Assembly: GCA_015062545.1 (NCBI GenBank)
Contig: SUUL01000005.1
Span: forward strand, 1 to 64,000
Length of the DNA stretch: 64,000 nucleotides
Direction: 5' to 3'
Source: Alphaproteobacteria bacterium
GTDB taxonomy: Bacteria; Pseudomonadota; Alphaproteobacteria; Rs-D84
How positions within the stretch are numbered: position 1 is the stretch's first letter; the number at the start of each line of letters is the position of its first letter. Made by a program: the position numbers and the translations under genes. Under the pieces are notes generated by a model. The model made no database searches and had not been told where the DNA came from. It worked only from the letters and a program-made list of their open reading frames with translations. Of this stretch, positions 1-10,000 are shown piece by piece.

Positions 1-2747
1 TGAGCAACAACAAGTGCGCGTGCAAAAGCGGTTATACATATCTCAGCAGCAAAAACACATGCGTTGATAACAAACAGATTAACTGTGAAAGCAACCATGG
101 TACGTGGGATGGCACGACATGTTCATGCACAGAATCAGGTTATACACAAAGCGAAGACAAACTGACATGCAAACCAGTAACCCCGGGTACAGATGACACA
201 CCAAATCAGGAGCCAAACGAACCTGAAATAATAACCGTTTATTGCATAGAGGGCAAATATCTGATGGCGGGCGCAACAAATCCATCTGCGTGCACACCAT
301 GCCCCGAGGGATACGCTTGCCCAGGTGGAAAATTTACACCAAACCCATCCAACGATGTCGGCAAGAATCAATGTACCGGCAACACATATTCTGATACAAC
401 GGGCGCGACTGAATGTACACCATGCAACCATGTAGTACGAACAGACGAAACTGGATTAAATACCGGATGTTGGTGCGGCACAGAAGATGCAGAAATTGTT
501 GATAATGCATGTAAGTGCACTGATGAAAATATGACATATAATACAGCCACGAAAAGTTGCGTAAATCCTGCAGATTCCACTGAATGCCCTGTTGGTTCAT
601 TCTGTTCCGATGGTACCGCAAACACACAGCAAACTTGTAAAGATGCGCTTGCTAATACTTATTACAGACACTTGGAGATGACCAGTAACGGTGGCAAAAA
701 AGCTACATCTATCGATTCATGTTACTTTACACTGCCTGCAGGGCATACCTTGACCGATTCTGAGGAACTCGGAGGTAACCAAGATACATATTACGCTATA
801 ACAGAATGCGATACAGGCATACAACCCGATGAAATAACTGTCTTTTATGACGATGTTACATATGACATGATGAACTTATGCACGCCGTGCGAGAATGGCA
901 AATATGCAAACCAAACTCATACCGCTTGTACGGACTGTAACATACCGGCAGATATCAAAAATCTTACATATACTTTTGCATCAGACAATGAATGTGAATT
1001 TATACTTACCGATGTTCCGTTTGCTAATAAAAGCGGTACAATTAAAACAGTTAATTGTTATTATGATGAACTTTATGATGCAGATTCCAATTTCTTGTGT
1101 TCTGTCAACACAACCGATAATACCAACAGCGTAACATGTAACGATGGTTATACACGCAGTGATACGGATTATACTGATCAAGAAACATCCTTGTCTGAAA
1201 TTCTGAACAATACGACATTGTGTACACAGGATGACACACCCACATGCGAACCTGGGGATTACAACTATAACGATACATGTGCCGAATGTCCGGACCTGAA
1301 CCTGACAGATTCCAACGGCACAATAACTGAGACCACGGCTATAAACGCATGCAAGACCGGTGATAACAGTTGCACGGACGAAAACGATACATCTGTGAAT
1401 TCTTGTGGATATACAGTATCTGTCCAAAGCGATAATATGACCTGGACAGACATTACATGTGTGTACAATAACAATAACGATTCATATACTTGCAATGGAA
1501 ACTTGGATACATTGAAATGCCAAGACAATACAACGCCCACGATTCCCGATGATAGCGAATGGACACAGGACTTGGATAACGTAGAGTTGAAAGAATATAT
1601 AAAGACTGCAGATATGCTGTGTCCACAGATTGTTGAATGTGACGAGGGTAAATATTTACCGGCGGGCGCAACAGATTCATCTGAGTGCACACTATGCCCC
1701 GAGGGATACGCTTGCCCAGGTGGAAAATTGACACCAAACCCATCCAACGATGTCGGCAAGAATCAATGTACCGGCAACACATATTCTGATACAACGGGCG
1801 CGACTAAATGTACATATTGTCCCCGCGACAATGTCAAAGAATATAATGAAACGCTTAATACTATATGCGAATGCAACTCGTTTAACTACTGGGACGCAGA
1901 CCAAAATCAATGTACAAAATGCCCAGGCGAGTTCATATATGCCGATGAAAACGCAACCAGTCCAGACCAATGTTATTACAAATGCAACACAACTAATGTG
2001 GCAGATTTAGGCTTTAACACCACCCTTGTAAGCGGCGTAAAGGGCGGAATATATGCTAACGGCACCAACACTTGTGAGATATACTCGTGTTACTCCATCA
2101 ACACCAGAATCGCACCAGACGGCAAATCATGTATATGTAACGAAGACCGTATCTACAATGAAACCACAGGAAAATGTGAATGTGACGATGCGCATTATAC
2201 AACAGATACATCAGAGTTCGCCAGATGCTTCCCACTGGGGGCAACACTATCAAGTGCCGCCCGAAATCAATGCGAGCACAACTTTGAGACAGTATCAATC
2301 AGCGACTTATACTATGGTGATGGCACCCCAAAAACAGATTATAATTTCTTGTGCGAATGTCCTGATGGCGTAATACAAAAATACGCCGATGGTGATTACA
2401 GATGCGTAGATGAAACAGAAGCGAAACAACTATGCGAGAACACAGAAAACAGTGACGGTCAATTCCGCGACAGATATATCATAGAGAACATAAACGAATA
2501 TATAATAGACTCTACCAGACTGCGGGGGAGGGATGTTTACGAATGTCTGTGCGATCCAGATAACGCAGGCAACGGTTCAATCTTTGACCCAACAACGGGC
2601 AGGTGCAAATGCGATGAACAAAACAACTTTGTACAAAACAATTATGATTATTATAACTGTACATGCGCCGAAGGATATACCTATGTTTATCCAGAAGAAG
2701 ATGAAACAACCAACACGCTAATCCCAGGACACTGCCTGGCGAACTAA
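1..2747 (+). CDS. Cys-rich secreted/surface repeat protein (GCC2/GCC3, EGF-like motifs), 5'-truncated by window edge
   Basis: Reading frame is open from nt 3 (SNNKCACKSGYTYLSSKNTCVD...) through the listed ORF at 264; repeated C-x-x-C and CxPCPEGYACPGG motifs. Confidence 0.8.
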   Translation, partial: SNNKCACKSGYTYLSSKNTCVDNKQINCESNHGTWDGTTCSCTESGYTQSEDKLTCKPVTPGTDDTPNQEPNEPEIITVYCIEGKYLMAGATNPSACTPCPEGYACPGGKFTPNPSNDVGKNQCTGNTYSDTTGATECTPCNHVVRTDETGLNTGCWCGTEDAEIVDNACKCTDENMTYNTATKSCVNPADSTECPVGSFCSDGTANTQQTCKDALANTYYRHLEMTSNGGKKATSIDSCYFTLPAGHTLTDSEELGGNQDTYYAITECDTGIQPDEITVFYDDVTYDMMNLCTPCENGKYANQTHTACTDCNIPADIKNLTYTFASDNECEFILTDVPFANKSGTIKTVNCYYDELYDADSNFLCSVNTTDNTNSVTCNDGYTRSDTDYTDQETSLSEILNNTTLCTQDDTPTCEPGDYNYNDTCAECPDLNLTDSNGTITETTAINACKTGDNSCTDENDTSVNSCGYTVSVQSDNMTWTDITCVYNNNNDSYTCNGNLDTLKCQDNTTPTIPDDSEWTQDLDNVELKEYIKTADMLCPQIVECDEGKYLPAGATDSSECTLCPEGYACPGGKLTPNPSNDVGKNQCTGNTYSDTTGATKCTYCPRDNVKEYNETLNTICECNSFNYWDADQNQCTKCPGEFIYADENATSPDQCYYKCNTTNVADLGFNTTLVSGVKGGIYANGTNTCEIYSCYSINTRIAPDGKSCICNEDRIYNETTGKCECDDAHYTTDTSEFARCFPLGATLSSAARNQCEHNFETVSISDLYYGDGTPKTDYNFLCECPDGVIQKYADGDYRCVDETEAKQLCENTENSDGQFRDRYIIENINEYIIDSTRLRGRDVYECLCDPDNAGNGSIFDPTTGRCKCDEQNNFVQNNYDYYNCTCAEGYTYVYPEEDETTNTLIPGHCLAN
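266..420 (+). repeat. Copy 1 of near-identical ~155-bp intragenic direct repeat
   Basis: Aligns to 1661-1815 (offset 1395 bp) with only about 6 mismatches by eye. Confidence 0.85.
1661..1815 (+). repeat. Copy 2 of ~155-bp intragenic direct repeat
   Basis: ggcgggcgcaaca...gggcgcgactaaatgtac matches 266-420. Confidence 0.85.
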
Positions 2748-2843
2748 AACATATCTATCCCCAGACTGGGGATTTTTTATTATTGCTTTCATTAAAAAAC
2801 ATTGTATAATCACACGGCAATTATTATTAACTAGGGGAAACAC

Positions 2844-4151
2844 ATGTTCAAAAAAGAAAAAATCAAAGATTTACATTACTCTGTAAACGGCATAATTCCT
2901 GCAGATAAATTACAGGCCGCCGCCGATGAAATATTGCTGGAATATGGCAAGAAAGTTAAAATGCCAGGATTCCGCACAGGCAAGGTACCATTAAATATCC
3001 TGCGCCAAAAATATAACGCATCTGCATACGGCGAAGCGATTGATAAATTGATGAACAATGACTTGAACGACTATATCGCCGACAAAAAAATTCGCTTGGC
3101 TGGCGCACCAAAGGCCGACTTGGCGGGTTGGGAAATTGGCAAAGATGCAGAATATTCGTTGGAATTTGACATTCTGCCAACATTACCAGAAATTGACTTG
3201 GAAAAAATCACCGTAACAAAAAAAGTCGCTGACCTGGACGAAAAAGAAATTGAAACCGCATTGGAAAACATCCGCAAATCCCGCAGCGTTGCCGAAAAAC
3301 AAGACGAAAATTATGTCGCTGCAAACGGTGACGTTGCCGTTATAGACTTCAAGGGCTTTGTTGGTGACGAAGCGTTTGCAGGCGGCGAAGCAAAAAAACA
3401 TCATTTGATTTTGGGTTCTGGTGCATTTATCCCAGGCTTTGAAGACCAGGTTATCGGACACAAAGTTGGTGATAAATTTGACGTAAATGTAAAATTCCCA
3501 TCTGACTATCATGCTGAAAACTTGGCTGGTAAAGATGCCCGATTTGAAGTATTGGTTCACGAAATCCGCAAACACATCTTGCCTGAATTAAATGACGAAC
3601 TGGCAAAACAAGTCGGACATGAAAGTGTTGATGCATTAAAAGAACACATCCGCAAAATCTTTACTGAACAATATGCAGATGCCGCACAACGCGAAATGCG
3701 CAACGAATTATTGGACGTATTGGCGGACAAAGTTAAACTGGATTTGCCAGAAACATTGGTTGAACAAGAATACAATATGGCAAAATCTGAATTTGACCAT
3801 TCTCATTCACATTGTCATGATGAAAAGTGCGAACATAAATGGGACGAAAAATCCGAACGCAAAGATGCAGAACGCCGCGTTAAATTGGGCCTGATTTTGG
3901 CAGAATGGGGCACCCAAAACAAAGTAGAAGTTTCGCGCGAAGACCTGCAGCAAGCAATCTGGGCCGAAGCATCACGTTATCCAGACCCAAAACAAGTATT
4001 TGAATTCTATAACAAGAATCAAAATGCATTGGCGATGTTGCGTGGTATGCTGTTCGAACGCAAGGCCTTGGATGCAATGCTGACACATGTAAAAACCAAA
4101 GACAAAAAGGTCAAAGCAGACGAACTGTTCCAACAGGCATCTGTCCGCTAA
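2844..4151 (+). CDS. tig: Trigger factor (ribosome-associated peptidyl-prolyl isomerase)
   Basis: MPGFRTGKVPLNILRQKY, FKGFVGDEAFAGGEAKKHHLILGSGAFIPGFEDQVIGHKVGD PPIase motifs. Confidence 0.93.
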   Translation: MFKKEKIKDLHYSVNGIIPADKLQAAADEILLEYGKKVKMPGFRTGKVPLNILRQKYNASAYGEAIDKLMNNDLNDYIADKKIRLAGAPKADLAGWEIGKDAEYSLEFDILPTLPEIDLEKITVTKKVADLDEKEIETALENIRKSRSVAEKQDENYVAANGDVAVIDFKGFVGDEAFAGGEAKKHHLILGSGAFIPGFEDQVIGHKVGDKFDVNVKFPSDYHAENLAGKDARFEVLVHEIRKHILPELNDELAKQVGHESVDALKEHIRKIFTEQYADAAQREMRNELLDVLADKVKLDLPETLVEQEYNMAKSEFDHSHSHCHDEKCEHKWDEKSERKDAERRVKLGLILAEWGTQNKVEVSREDLQQAIWAEASRYPDPKQVFEFYNKNQNALAMLRGMLFERKALDAMLTHVKTKDKKVKADELFQQASVR

Positions 4152-4171
4152 GACAACATTCCAAACAAAAA

Positions 4172-4195
4172 AACACCCCAACCGGGGTGTTTTTA
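4172..4195. terminator. Rho-independent terminator (ACACCCC/GGGGTGT + T tract)
   Basis: Perfect 7-bp inverted repeat followed by T tract. Confidence 0.7.
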
Positions 4196-4203
4196 TTCCG
4201 AAA

Positions 4204-4229
4204 AAAATCCCCAAAATGGGGATTTTTTA
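4204..4229. terminator. Bidirectional terminator between convergent genes
   Basis: aatcccc/ggggatt with flanking A and T tracts. Confidence 0.65.
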
Positions 4230-6494
4230 TATCAACGGATCAAAACAATCACCAGACGTTTCTGAACAGCATGCTGCACGTCCATCTATATCCATCAGGA
4301 CTTCATCGCCACAACACCCATCCGCATCAGGCAAGGTACCATCTTCGCATGATAAATCATCTGCGGCAACAACAGTTTCATCATCAACCACAACCGGTTG
4401 TTCTGCCTGATAATACGCCGGTTCCACCGCGGTACCAACCGCAGGCGCATCTGTTTCATATTCAGAATCCGCAACAAAAACCGCCTCTTCACGATTAACA
4501 CCATAAACCGGTTTCTTGGCCAAAATATCTTCGGTGGATATTGCAACCGCACTTTCCACGACTTCATCATCCGCCATCTGTGCAGGTTCCGCCACCACAG
4601 GCGTATCTGTTGCAACAGCCGCTTCTTCTGGGGTTGTATCTTCAACAACAGGCAGAATCGCGGATTCTTCTGATTCAACCAACGTTTCTGCAACATCATC
4701 TGCCACCACAGAATCCGACACAGCCACTTCCACTGGCATTGGCATAACCTGGGGTTCATCTGCCACAACATTTTCCGTTTCCGCAACAGTTTCTATTGCC
4801 ATTTCTGTATCCAAGAAAGGATTATCCAGACTTTCAACTTCATTTGTCACGACAACATCATCCGCCACCACAGAATCTGCAACAGCCTCTTCGGCAACAA
4901 CTTGTGTTTGCGCCCCCAATTCCGGCACCGCATCATTTAATGACCGCTGATAAATCCACAAAGTAAATACTGACAAAACAATCAACACAATCAGCAACCC
5001 ATAATACAGCATCGTAGGTTTATGCTGAGTATTATCCGCGCCCCCCGTTTGTGCCACCGGCTGTGCTGCGATTGGCGACAATGGCCTGAACCCAGAATTA
5101 TCAGATGCCACCTCTATTTCTGGCATAACAGAATCATCCGAAACCGTTTGTTTTGCCCCTGTTTCTTCTTCTGTTACCATTGGCGATTCAGGTCTGGGCA
5201 TATTTGCTTCCACAGGCGCGACCACAGGTCCTTCGATATTCGCCATCAATTCCACATCCATTTGATTTTCTTCTGGTATTGGTGTCAAGCTGTCCAACAC
5301 AGGCGAGGACACAGGTGCCACTTCTGGTTCTGCAACCACTTCTTCATGTACAACAGGCGTACTTGTCACAGGTGGTGTAAATACCAAAGGCGGAATTTCT
5401 GGCACATTTTGTTTCGGCACGGAATCAGACGGCACAGACGGTTCGTTTGTCACAACATCGGAAATTTCCGCACCAAAATCAATCGGTTGAAATGCAATAT
5501 CTTCATTTAATATTTTTGGATCTTCACTGAACAAAGGCTCTACTTCTTGGTTTGACCCATCATCGTATTCTTCGTCAGAATCGTCATCAAAATCATCGTC
5601 ATCATCATATTTGACAACATCGGTAACCTTTGATTCTGGCATCATTGGCACCGGCGCATCTTCGTGTGGCACGACACTGGTTGGGGCAGGCCGTATAACC
5701 AAAACATCATCATGCCCATCTTGAATCGGGGCAACCGCGGTTTCGATTGGTTCTGCCGGCAAATTCTGCACATTGTCATCTATATTTTCCGCATCCTCTA
5801 AAACATCCAGTATTTCACGTGCGATTTCCGCTTCGTCTATTGCCAAATTCAAACGATGTTTAGCATTTGCCTGACGTTTTTTTGCACGCAACAGTTTTTC
5901 ATTTATTAAATCAATCTGAGATTCTGTTCGCAGTATTTTTGCCGCAGACTGTTTTGTTGGTTCTTTACCAATATCACGGCGTTGCACAGTCAATTTATTA
6001 CGCAAGACTTTCAAGCGTGTCTGCAGTTCCTGAACAGATTCATCTGCCTTGTCGATTGTTTCGCGCGCGCGACTGGCGGTCAGTTCTGCTGCGGCCATAC
6101 GCTCCAAAGCTGCCCGCATAGCAGCCATATATCTGAACGATTGTAAATCTGCCAACGCATCGGCAATATCATCACCATCTTCGTGCGCCTGAATCAGCGC
6201 ATCATATTCCGCCAACCCGGTATATTCCACATCCAGTTTTTGATACTTATTATCTTTCTTGGGACGAACGGTTTCCAAATCCACCCCATAGTCATTCATC
6301 AGTATATCATCCCACTTGCGATCACCCACAGGATTAATTACCAACAAAACATTTGGTTTGGTATCGTTTATCAAAAAATCTATGACAAACACCAACTTGC
6401 CATCCATATCATAATACGCACGAAAAACATTCCCTGCGATATCATAATCAACAAACTTTAGTGGCTGAAAAAAATCTTCTCTCTCGTTTGACAT
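4227..6494 (-). CDS. Uncharacterised single-pass membrane protein: N-terminal domain, coiled coil, acidic/Pro-rich linker, TM, Cys-rich C-terminus
   Basis: Start reassigned to MSNEREDFF (cat at 6492-6494); TM LYYGLLIVLIVLSVFTLWIY; C-terminus CEDGTLPDADGCCGDEVLMDIDGRAACCSETSGDC. Confidence 0.75.
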   Translation of the reverse strand: MSNEREDFFQPLKFVDYDIAGNVFRAYYDMDGKLVFVIDFLINDTKPNVLLVINPVGDRKWDDILMNDYGVDLETVRPKKDNKYQKLDVEYTGLAEYDALIQAHEDGDDIADALADLQSFRYMAAMRAALERMAAAELTASRARETIDKADESVQELQTRLKVLRNKLTVQRRDIGKEPTKQSAAKILRTESQIDLINEKLLRAKKRQANAKHRLNLAIDEAEIAREILDVLEDAENIDDNVQNLPAEPIETAVAPIQDGHDDVLVIRPAPTSVVPHEDAPVPMMPESKVTDVVKYDDDDDFDDDSDEEYDDGSNQEVEPLFSEDPKILNEDIAFQPIDFGAEISDVVTNEPSVPSDSVPKQNVPEIPPLVFTPPVTSTPVVHEEVVAEPEVAPVSSPVLDSLTPIPEENQMDVELMANIEGPVVAPVEANMPRPESPMVTEEETGAKQTVSDDSVMPEIEVASDNSGFRPLSPIAAQPVAQTGGADNTQHKPTMLYYGLLIVLIVLSVFTLWIYQRSLNDAVPELGAQTQVVAEEAVADSVVADDVVVTNEVESLDNPFLDTEMAIETVAETENVVADEPQVMPMPVEVAVSDSVVADDVAETLVESEESAILPVVEDTTPEEAAVATDTPVVAEPAQMADDEVVESAVAISTEDILAKKPVYGVNREEAVFVADSEYETDAPAVGTAVEPAYYQAEQPVVVDDETVVAADDLSCEDGTLPDADGCCGDEVLMDIDGRAACCSETSGDCFDPLI

Positions 6495-6517
6495 AAGTCT
6501 ATTCCCCATTTGGTATA

Positions 6518-7126
6518 TTATTTTTTCTTTGGCGGCGTAAATTGATAAGCCTGCTTGCAATGTTCATAACAATACGGCTTTCCCACGAACACCGTTTCCC
6601 CACAGAAGTGGAAATGTTCTGAATCAGGATCACCGATTGGCCAACGACACTGATTAGGTTTCAAGTTTGCCATTTCCAACGAATGTTGAATAATCCGCTG
6701 ATGCATTGCCAGATTTTTTGCACTTGTGGCACTGGACGCTTTTTCTGTTGTCTTGGGTGCGTTTGACTTTGTCGCGGTCTTTTTTGTCGCTGTTTTTACA
6801 TCCTTCACAGTCTTGGCTGCGGCCCCCGAGACCTTTTTTGTTGTCGTTATTTTTTTTGGTGTGGTTGCAGCTTTCTTGGTTGTTGCCACGGCAGTTTTTT
6901 TTGCCCCAGCTACTTTTTCAACAATTTTCTTGGCCACACTCTTTTTTTCTGGCGCGGTTGTTGCGGCCGCGGCACTGGCCTTGGCATTCCAACCCAAACG
7001 ATTCAATTTACCAACGATCGCATTCTTTGACATCCCCAAGCGTTTACCGATTTCAGACGTAGACAACCCCTTGCCGGTCAATGCCTTCAGTTTTTTCAAC
7101 GTTGCGTTATCCCAACCTTTGCTCAT
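6518..7126 (-). CDS. gcrA: GcrA-family cell-cycle regulator
   Basis: N-terminal GWDNATLKKLKALTGKGLSTSEIGKRLGMSKNAIVGKLNRLG HTH and C-terminal CRWPIGDP...FCG motif; long K/A/T-rich linker. Confidence 0.9.
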   Translation of the reverse strand: MSKGWDNATLKKLKALTGKGLSTSEIGKRLGMSKNAIVGKLNRLGWNAKASAAAATTAPEKKSVAKKIVEKVAGAKKTAVATTKKAATTPKKITTTKKVSGAAAKTVKDVKTATKKTATKSNAPKTTEKASSATSAKNLAMHQRIIQHSLEMANLKPNQCRWPIGDPDSEHFHFCGETVFVGKPYCYEHCKQAYQFTPPKKK

Positions 7127-7197
7127 TTTACAAAACCCTTGTTATACTTTATAATATATATTATCACAAATCCGATTCGAAAGGCAAGGGGGAAAAC

Positions 7198-7668
7198 ATG
7201 ATTTCCAACATATTTTTTGTTATTCTGCTGGCACTGGCGACATGGTGTGCAATCCAGATTTCAATCACAGATTTTCGCACACGGATTATCCCGGATGCCT
7301 ATCTATTTCCTTTGATGTTGATTGGGTTGATATTAACCACATTTTTCAGATTTCCCCACGACATATCAACAGGGGTTATTGGTGCCACATTTGGATATCT
7401 GATGGCGGCACTAATTGGATGCATTTTTGAACATCACATGCACAGCCATAATCGTGGGTCAAACGCCCCCATTGGCATGGGCGACATAAAATTGATTGGT
7501 GTTGGTGGAATTTGGCTAGGCACCTCGGGACTGTCATGGGCATTAATAATCGCATGCATTTTGGGCACATTATGGGCAAAGCATCATCATGCACGATATG
7601 TTCCATTTGCGCCATTTTTCATCTTTGGTGGATTTTTGTCTTTCATCGCAAATATAATTTTGTTATAA
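7198..7668 (+). CDS. Prepilin peptidase, A24/CpaA-like
   Basis: ISITDFRTRIIPDAYLFPL and GMGDIKLIGVGGIWLG aspartyl protease motifs; start at 7198 preceded by aggcaaggggga. Confidence 0.82.
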   Translation: MISNIFFVILLALATWCAIQISITDFRTRIIPDAYLFPLMLIGLILTTFFRFPHDISTGVIGATFGYLMAALIGCIFEHHMHSHNRGSNAPIGMGDIKLIGVGGIWLGTSGLSWALIIACILGTLWAKHHHARYVPFAPFFIFGGFLSFIANIILL

Positions 7669-7683
7669 TGACACAACAGGGAA

Positions 7684-8580
7684 ATGGACATGAGGATAAA
7701 ATTCTACAGTTTTTATGGGGTAATTGCTGCGATTCTGGGCATTACATCATCCAACGCGGCACAGTCTAACACCCCATTTTCACAGCACGGTGTAATTCAG
7801 AACGTTCAAAACTATTCATCGAACCCTTTTTGGAATCCAAATTCCCCATATAATCAGCGTATGCCAACGGCCGTTTATTCCCAGGGTACAGATGTTAAAA
7901 CAGCAGAATGTCAAAATTTAGCCGCTGGCCTGATTGCGCAACAGTGTTCCATGCGTAACAACTGTGCCAATACCCAGTTATCCGACATACGTCCCGCATT
8001 AATGATTGCGATGTCACAGATGTCTGGCGGCAATTATTCAACGGCATGTGCGGGGTATTTGGACACAGCATTTGCAGAATATCGTAAAACACACACCGCC
8101 ATAACACCTGGCATGCCGACTGCGTTTCCAACGGCAACTGTTCCGAATCCGAACATGGCACCGGCCAAATCTGTAACCACCACACTTCAGCAGAACAACA
8201 TGCCGCAATGGGCGGGCGACATAATATCACGTCAGGCGGAATTACAGGCATTACAACAACAAACCGGCAATGGCCCGGCCAAGATTACGGCAACAGAATT
8301 TCCAACCACATATGCAGATTTATCTTTTACCGAACGCATGGCAAACGAAAAGGCCGGATATGAACCATTCAAAGACAAAAGCGCATACGTACAAATTGAA
8401 CTGGAAAGTGAAGAAGAATACCTTGACCGGAAAATAAGAATCGCACAATTACGCCGCAGATGGTGCGAGGAAAAATACGGTCTTAACACCAAAATATTAC
8501 GCGAAGATTTGGCGGCATTACAGAAATGTCGCGCAGAAAAGAAACCTATCTCAGAATGTAAACTGCAGGGGAGTTATTGA
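7684..8580 (+). CDS. Secreted protein of unknown function
   Basis: N-terminal signal peptide IKFYSFYGVIAAILGITSSNAAQ; no recognised domain. Confidence 0.7.
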   Translation: MDMRIKFYSFYGVIAAILGITSSNAAQSNTPFSQHGVIQNVQNYSSNPFWNPNSPYNQRMPTAVYSQGTDVKTAECQNLAAGLIAQQCSMRNNCANTQLSDIRPALMIAMSQMSGGNYSTACAGYLDTAFAEYRKTHTAITPGMPTAFPTATVPNPNMAPAKSVTTTLQQNNMPQWAGDIISRQAELQALQQQTGNGPAKITATEFPTTYADLSFTERMANEKAGYEPFKDKSAYVQIELESEEEYLDRKIRIAQLRRRWCEEKYGLNTKILREDLAALQKCRAEKKPISECKLQGSY

Positions 8581-9956
8581 TGAATATATCTAAGTTATTT
8601 TGTAAACACACCTGCGCCAGCATTTGTGCTGTTGTCATATATACATCAAGCGCGTACGCTGTTGACATCTCTGGTATTACAAACACTGGAAATTTTGTAC
8701 AAACATACAACACCCAAACATATACTGTCGGGCAAGACGGACAAAGTTTATTTTATCGCGGCATGGATACAGGCATGAAATTAAATCATGCAGACCCTGC
8801 AGCCATAGGATCAAAAATTAAGGTCACAGACCCGTCAATTGCACCACGCCCCAGACCACCAAAACCAAACCCACAGCCGGGACCAAATCCACAACCGGGA
8901 CCAAATCCACAGCCGGGACCAAATCCACAGCCGGGACCAAACCCACAGCCGGGACCAAATCCACAGCCAGGACCAAACCCAACCCCAACACCACAACCAA
9001 CAACCCCAAAAACAAACATAAATGCAGCTAATGTTCTTGGTGCAGCCGCGGGGTTATACGGTATATATCAATCTACCTCAGGCGAAGGGGCGCAAACTGT
9101 AACAAACTTTCTTGGCGCGGCAGGAAGCGGTGCCATCGCAGGGGCCTCTATCGGTTCTATGTTCCCCGTAATCGGCACAACCATCGGTGCCATCGCAGGG
9201 GCTGTGATTGGCGGGGCAGTTTCTGGTTTTCAGATGTTTTCAGAAACAGACTGTCAAACCGATCCAGTAACAGGCAAATTCACATGTTGTAACACCACCA
9301 CCGGTGACGTAATTGTCCCAATTGGCGGATACATGTTCTGTGGCAAAGATGGTAAAGTCGCCGCAGCCGTGCGCCAATGCCAGGTTGGCGGCAAAGGAAA
9401 AGGCTCTGGTTGGTGGAGTGACCTGTGGGAAGATGATGCATGGTCAGCCGAATGTATGCCACGTTGGTGTAACGGTTATTCCGAACCCCCAGTCGGATTG
9501 GAAAAATATATTGTTCCTGAACCAGACATAGAAAACGTATGTTGGAAATGGAAATGCGGTGGTGGCTTTAAATTCAACACGCAGACAAACAAATGTATTC
9601 CAAAATTCTGTGATGGCAGTGGCCCAGACGAACAAGAATATAATCTGCCTGTATATAAGATACAATACATCGAATCAAAAGATTGTTTTGAATGGGATTG
9701 TATTGATGGATATGAGGTTCAAGATCGTCATTGTGTAAAACTAAACAGCAGTGGCACCGCAGAATCTTCAGCCCCATTACCATCCCCAGTTGCGGGCTAT
9801 GATCCGTATAATGACCTTATCGCCAAGATACAGGCACTTATCCAAGAAATGGAAGAAGAGTGTGGCCCCGCGGCCATCGCGGCAGACAATCAAACACTGC
9901 AAAGTGCAAAATCGTCAACAAAACAACAAAACAAGAAACAGGCGACAAAAAAATAA
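8580..9956 (+). CDS. Secreted protein with PNPQPG tandem repeats, glycine-zipper and Cys-rich C-terminal half
   Basis: ATG at 8580 overlaps upstream TGA; signal peptide; (PNPQPG)n; AIAGASIGSMFPVIGTTIGAIAGAVIGGAVSG. Confidence 0.75.
   Translation: MNISKLFCKHTCASICAVVIYTSSAYAVDISGITNTGNFVQTYNTQTYTVGQDGQSLFYRGMDTGMKLNHADPAAIGSKIKVTDPSIAPRPRPPKPNPQPGPNPQPGPNPQPGPNPQPGPNPQPGPNPQPGPNPTPTPQPTTPKTNINAANVLGAAAGLYGIYQSTSGEGAQTVTNFLGAAGSGAIAGASIGSMFPVIGTTIGAIAGAVIGGAVSGFQMFSETDCQTDPVTGKFTCCNTTTGDVIVPIGGYMFCGKDGKVAAAVRQCQVGGKGKGSGWWSDLWEDDAWSAECMPRWCNGYSEPPVGLEKYIVPEPDIENVCWKWKCGGGFKFNTQTNKCIPKFCDGSGPDEQEYNLPVYKIQYIESKDCFEWDCIDGYEVQDRHCVKLNSSGTAESSAPLPSPVAGYDPYNDLIAKIQALIQEMEEECGPAAIAADNQTLQSAKSSTKQQNKKQATKK
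8864..8985 (+). repeat. 18-bp tandem repeat (ccacagccgggaccaaat) encoding PNPQPG
   Basis: About 6-7 near-identical 18-bp units read directly. Confidence 0.9.
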
Positions 9957-10000
9957 AATGGTGCATAGTTTATACGCACCATTTGTCGCAAAATTATAAT

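Noticed and set aside
1265-1759. 164-aa ORF on the minus strand inside the first gene
   Set aside because: Antisense shadow of a Cys/Asp/Thr-rich repeat gene; no RBS and no plausible domain.
6494-6560. Upstream start of the 777-aa ORF (MQAGLSIYAAKEKI...)
   Set aside because: Would overlap gcrA coding; the internal MSNEREDFF start at 6494 is more plausible.
9860-10000. N-terminal extension of the 630-aa ORF
   Set aside because: Overlaps the previous CDS out of frame; a signal peptide starts at 10001.
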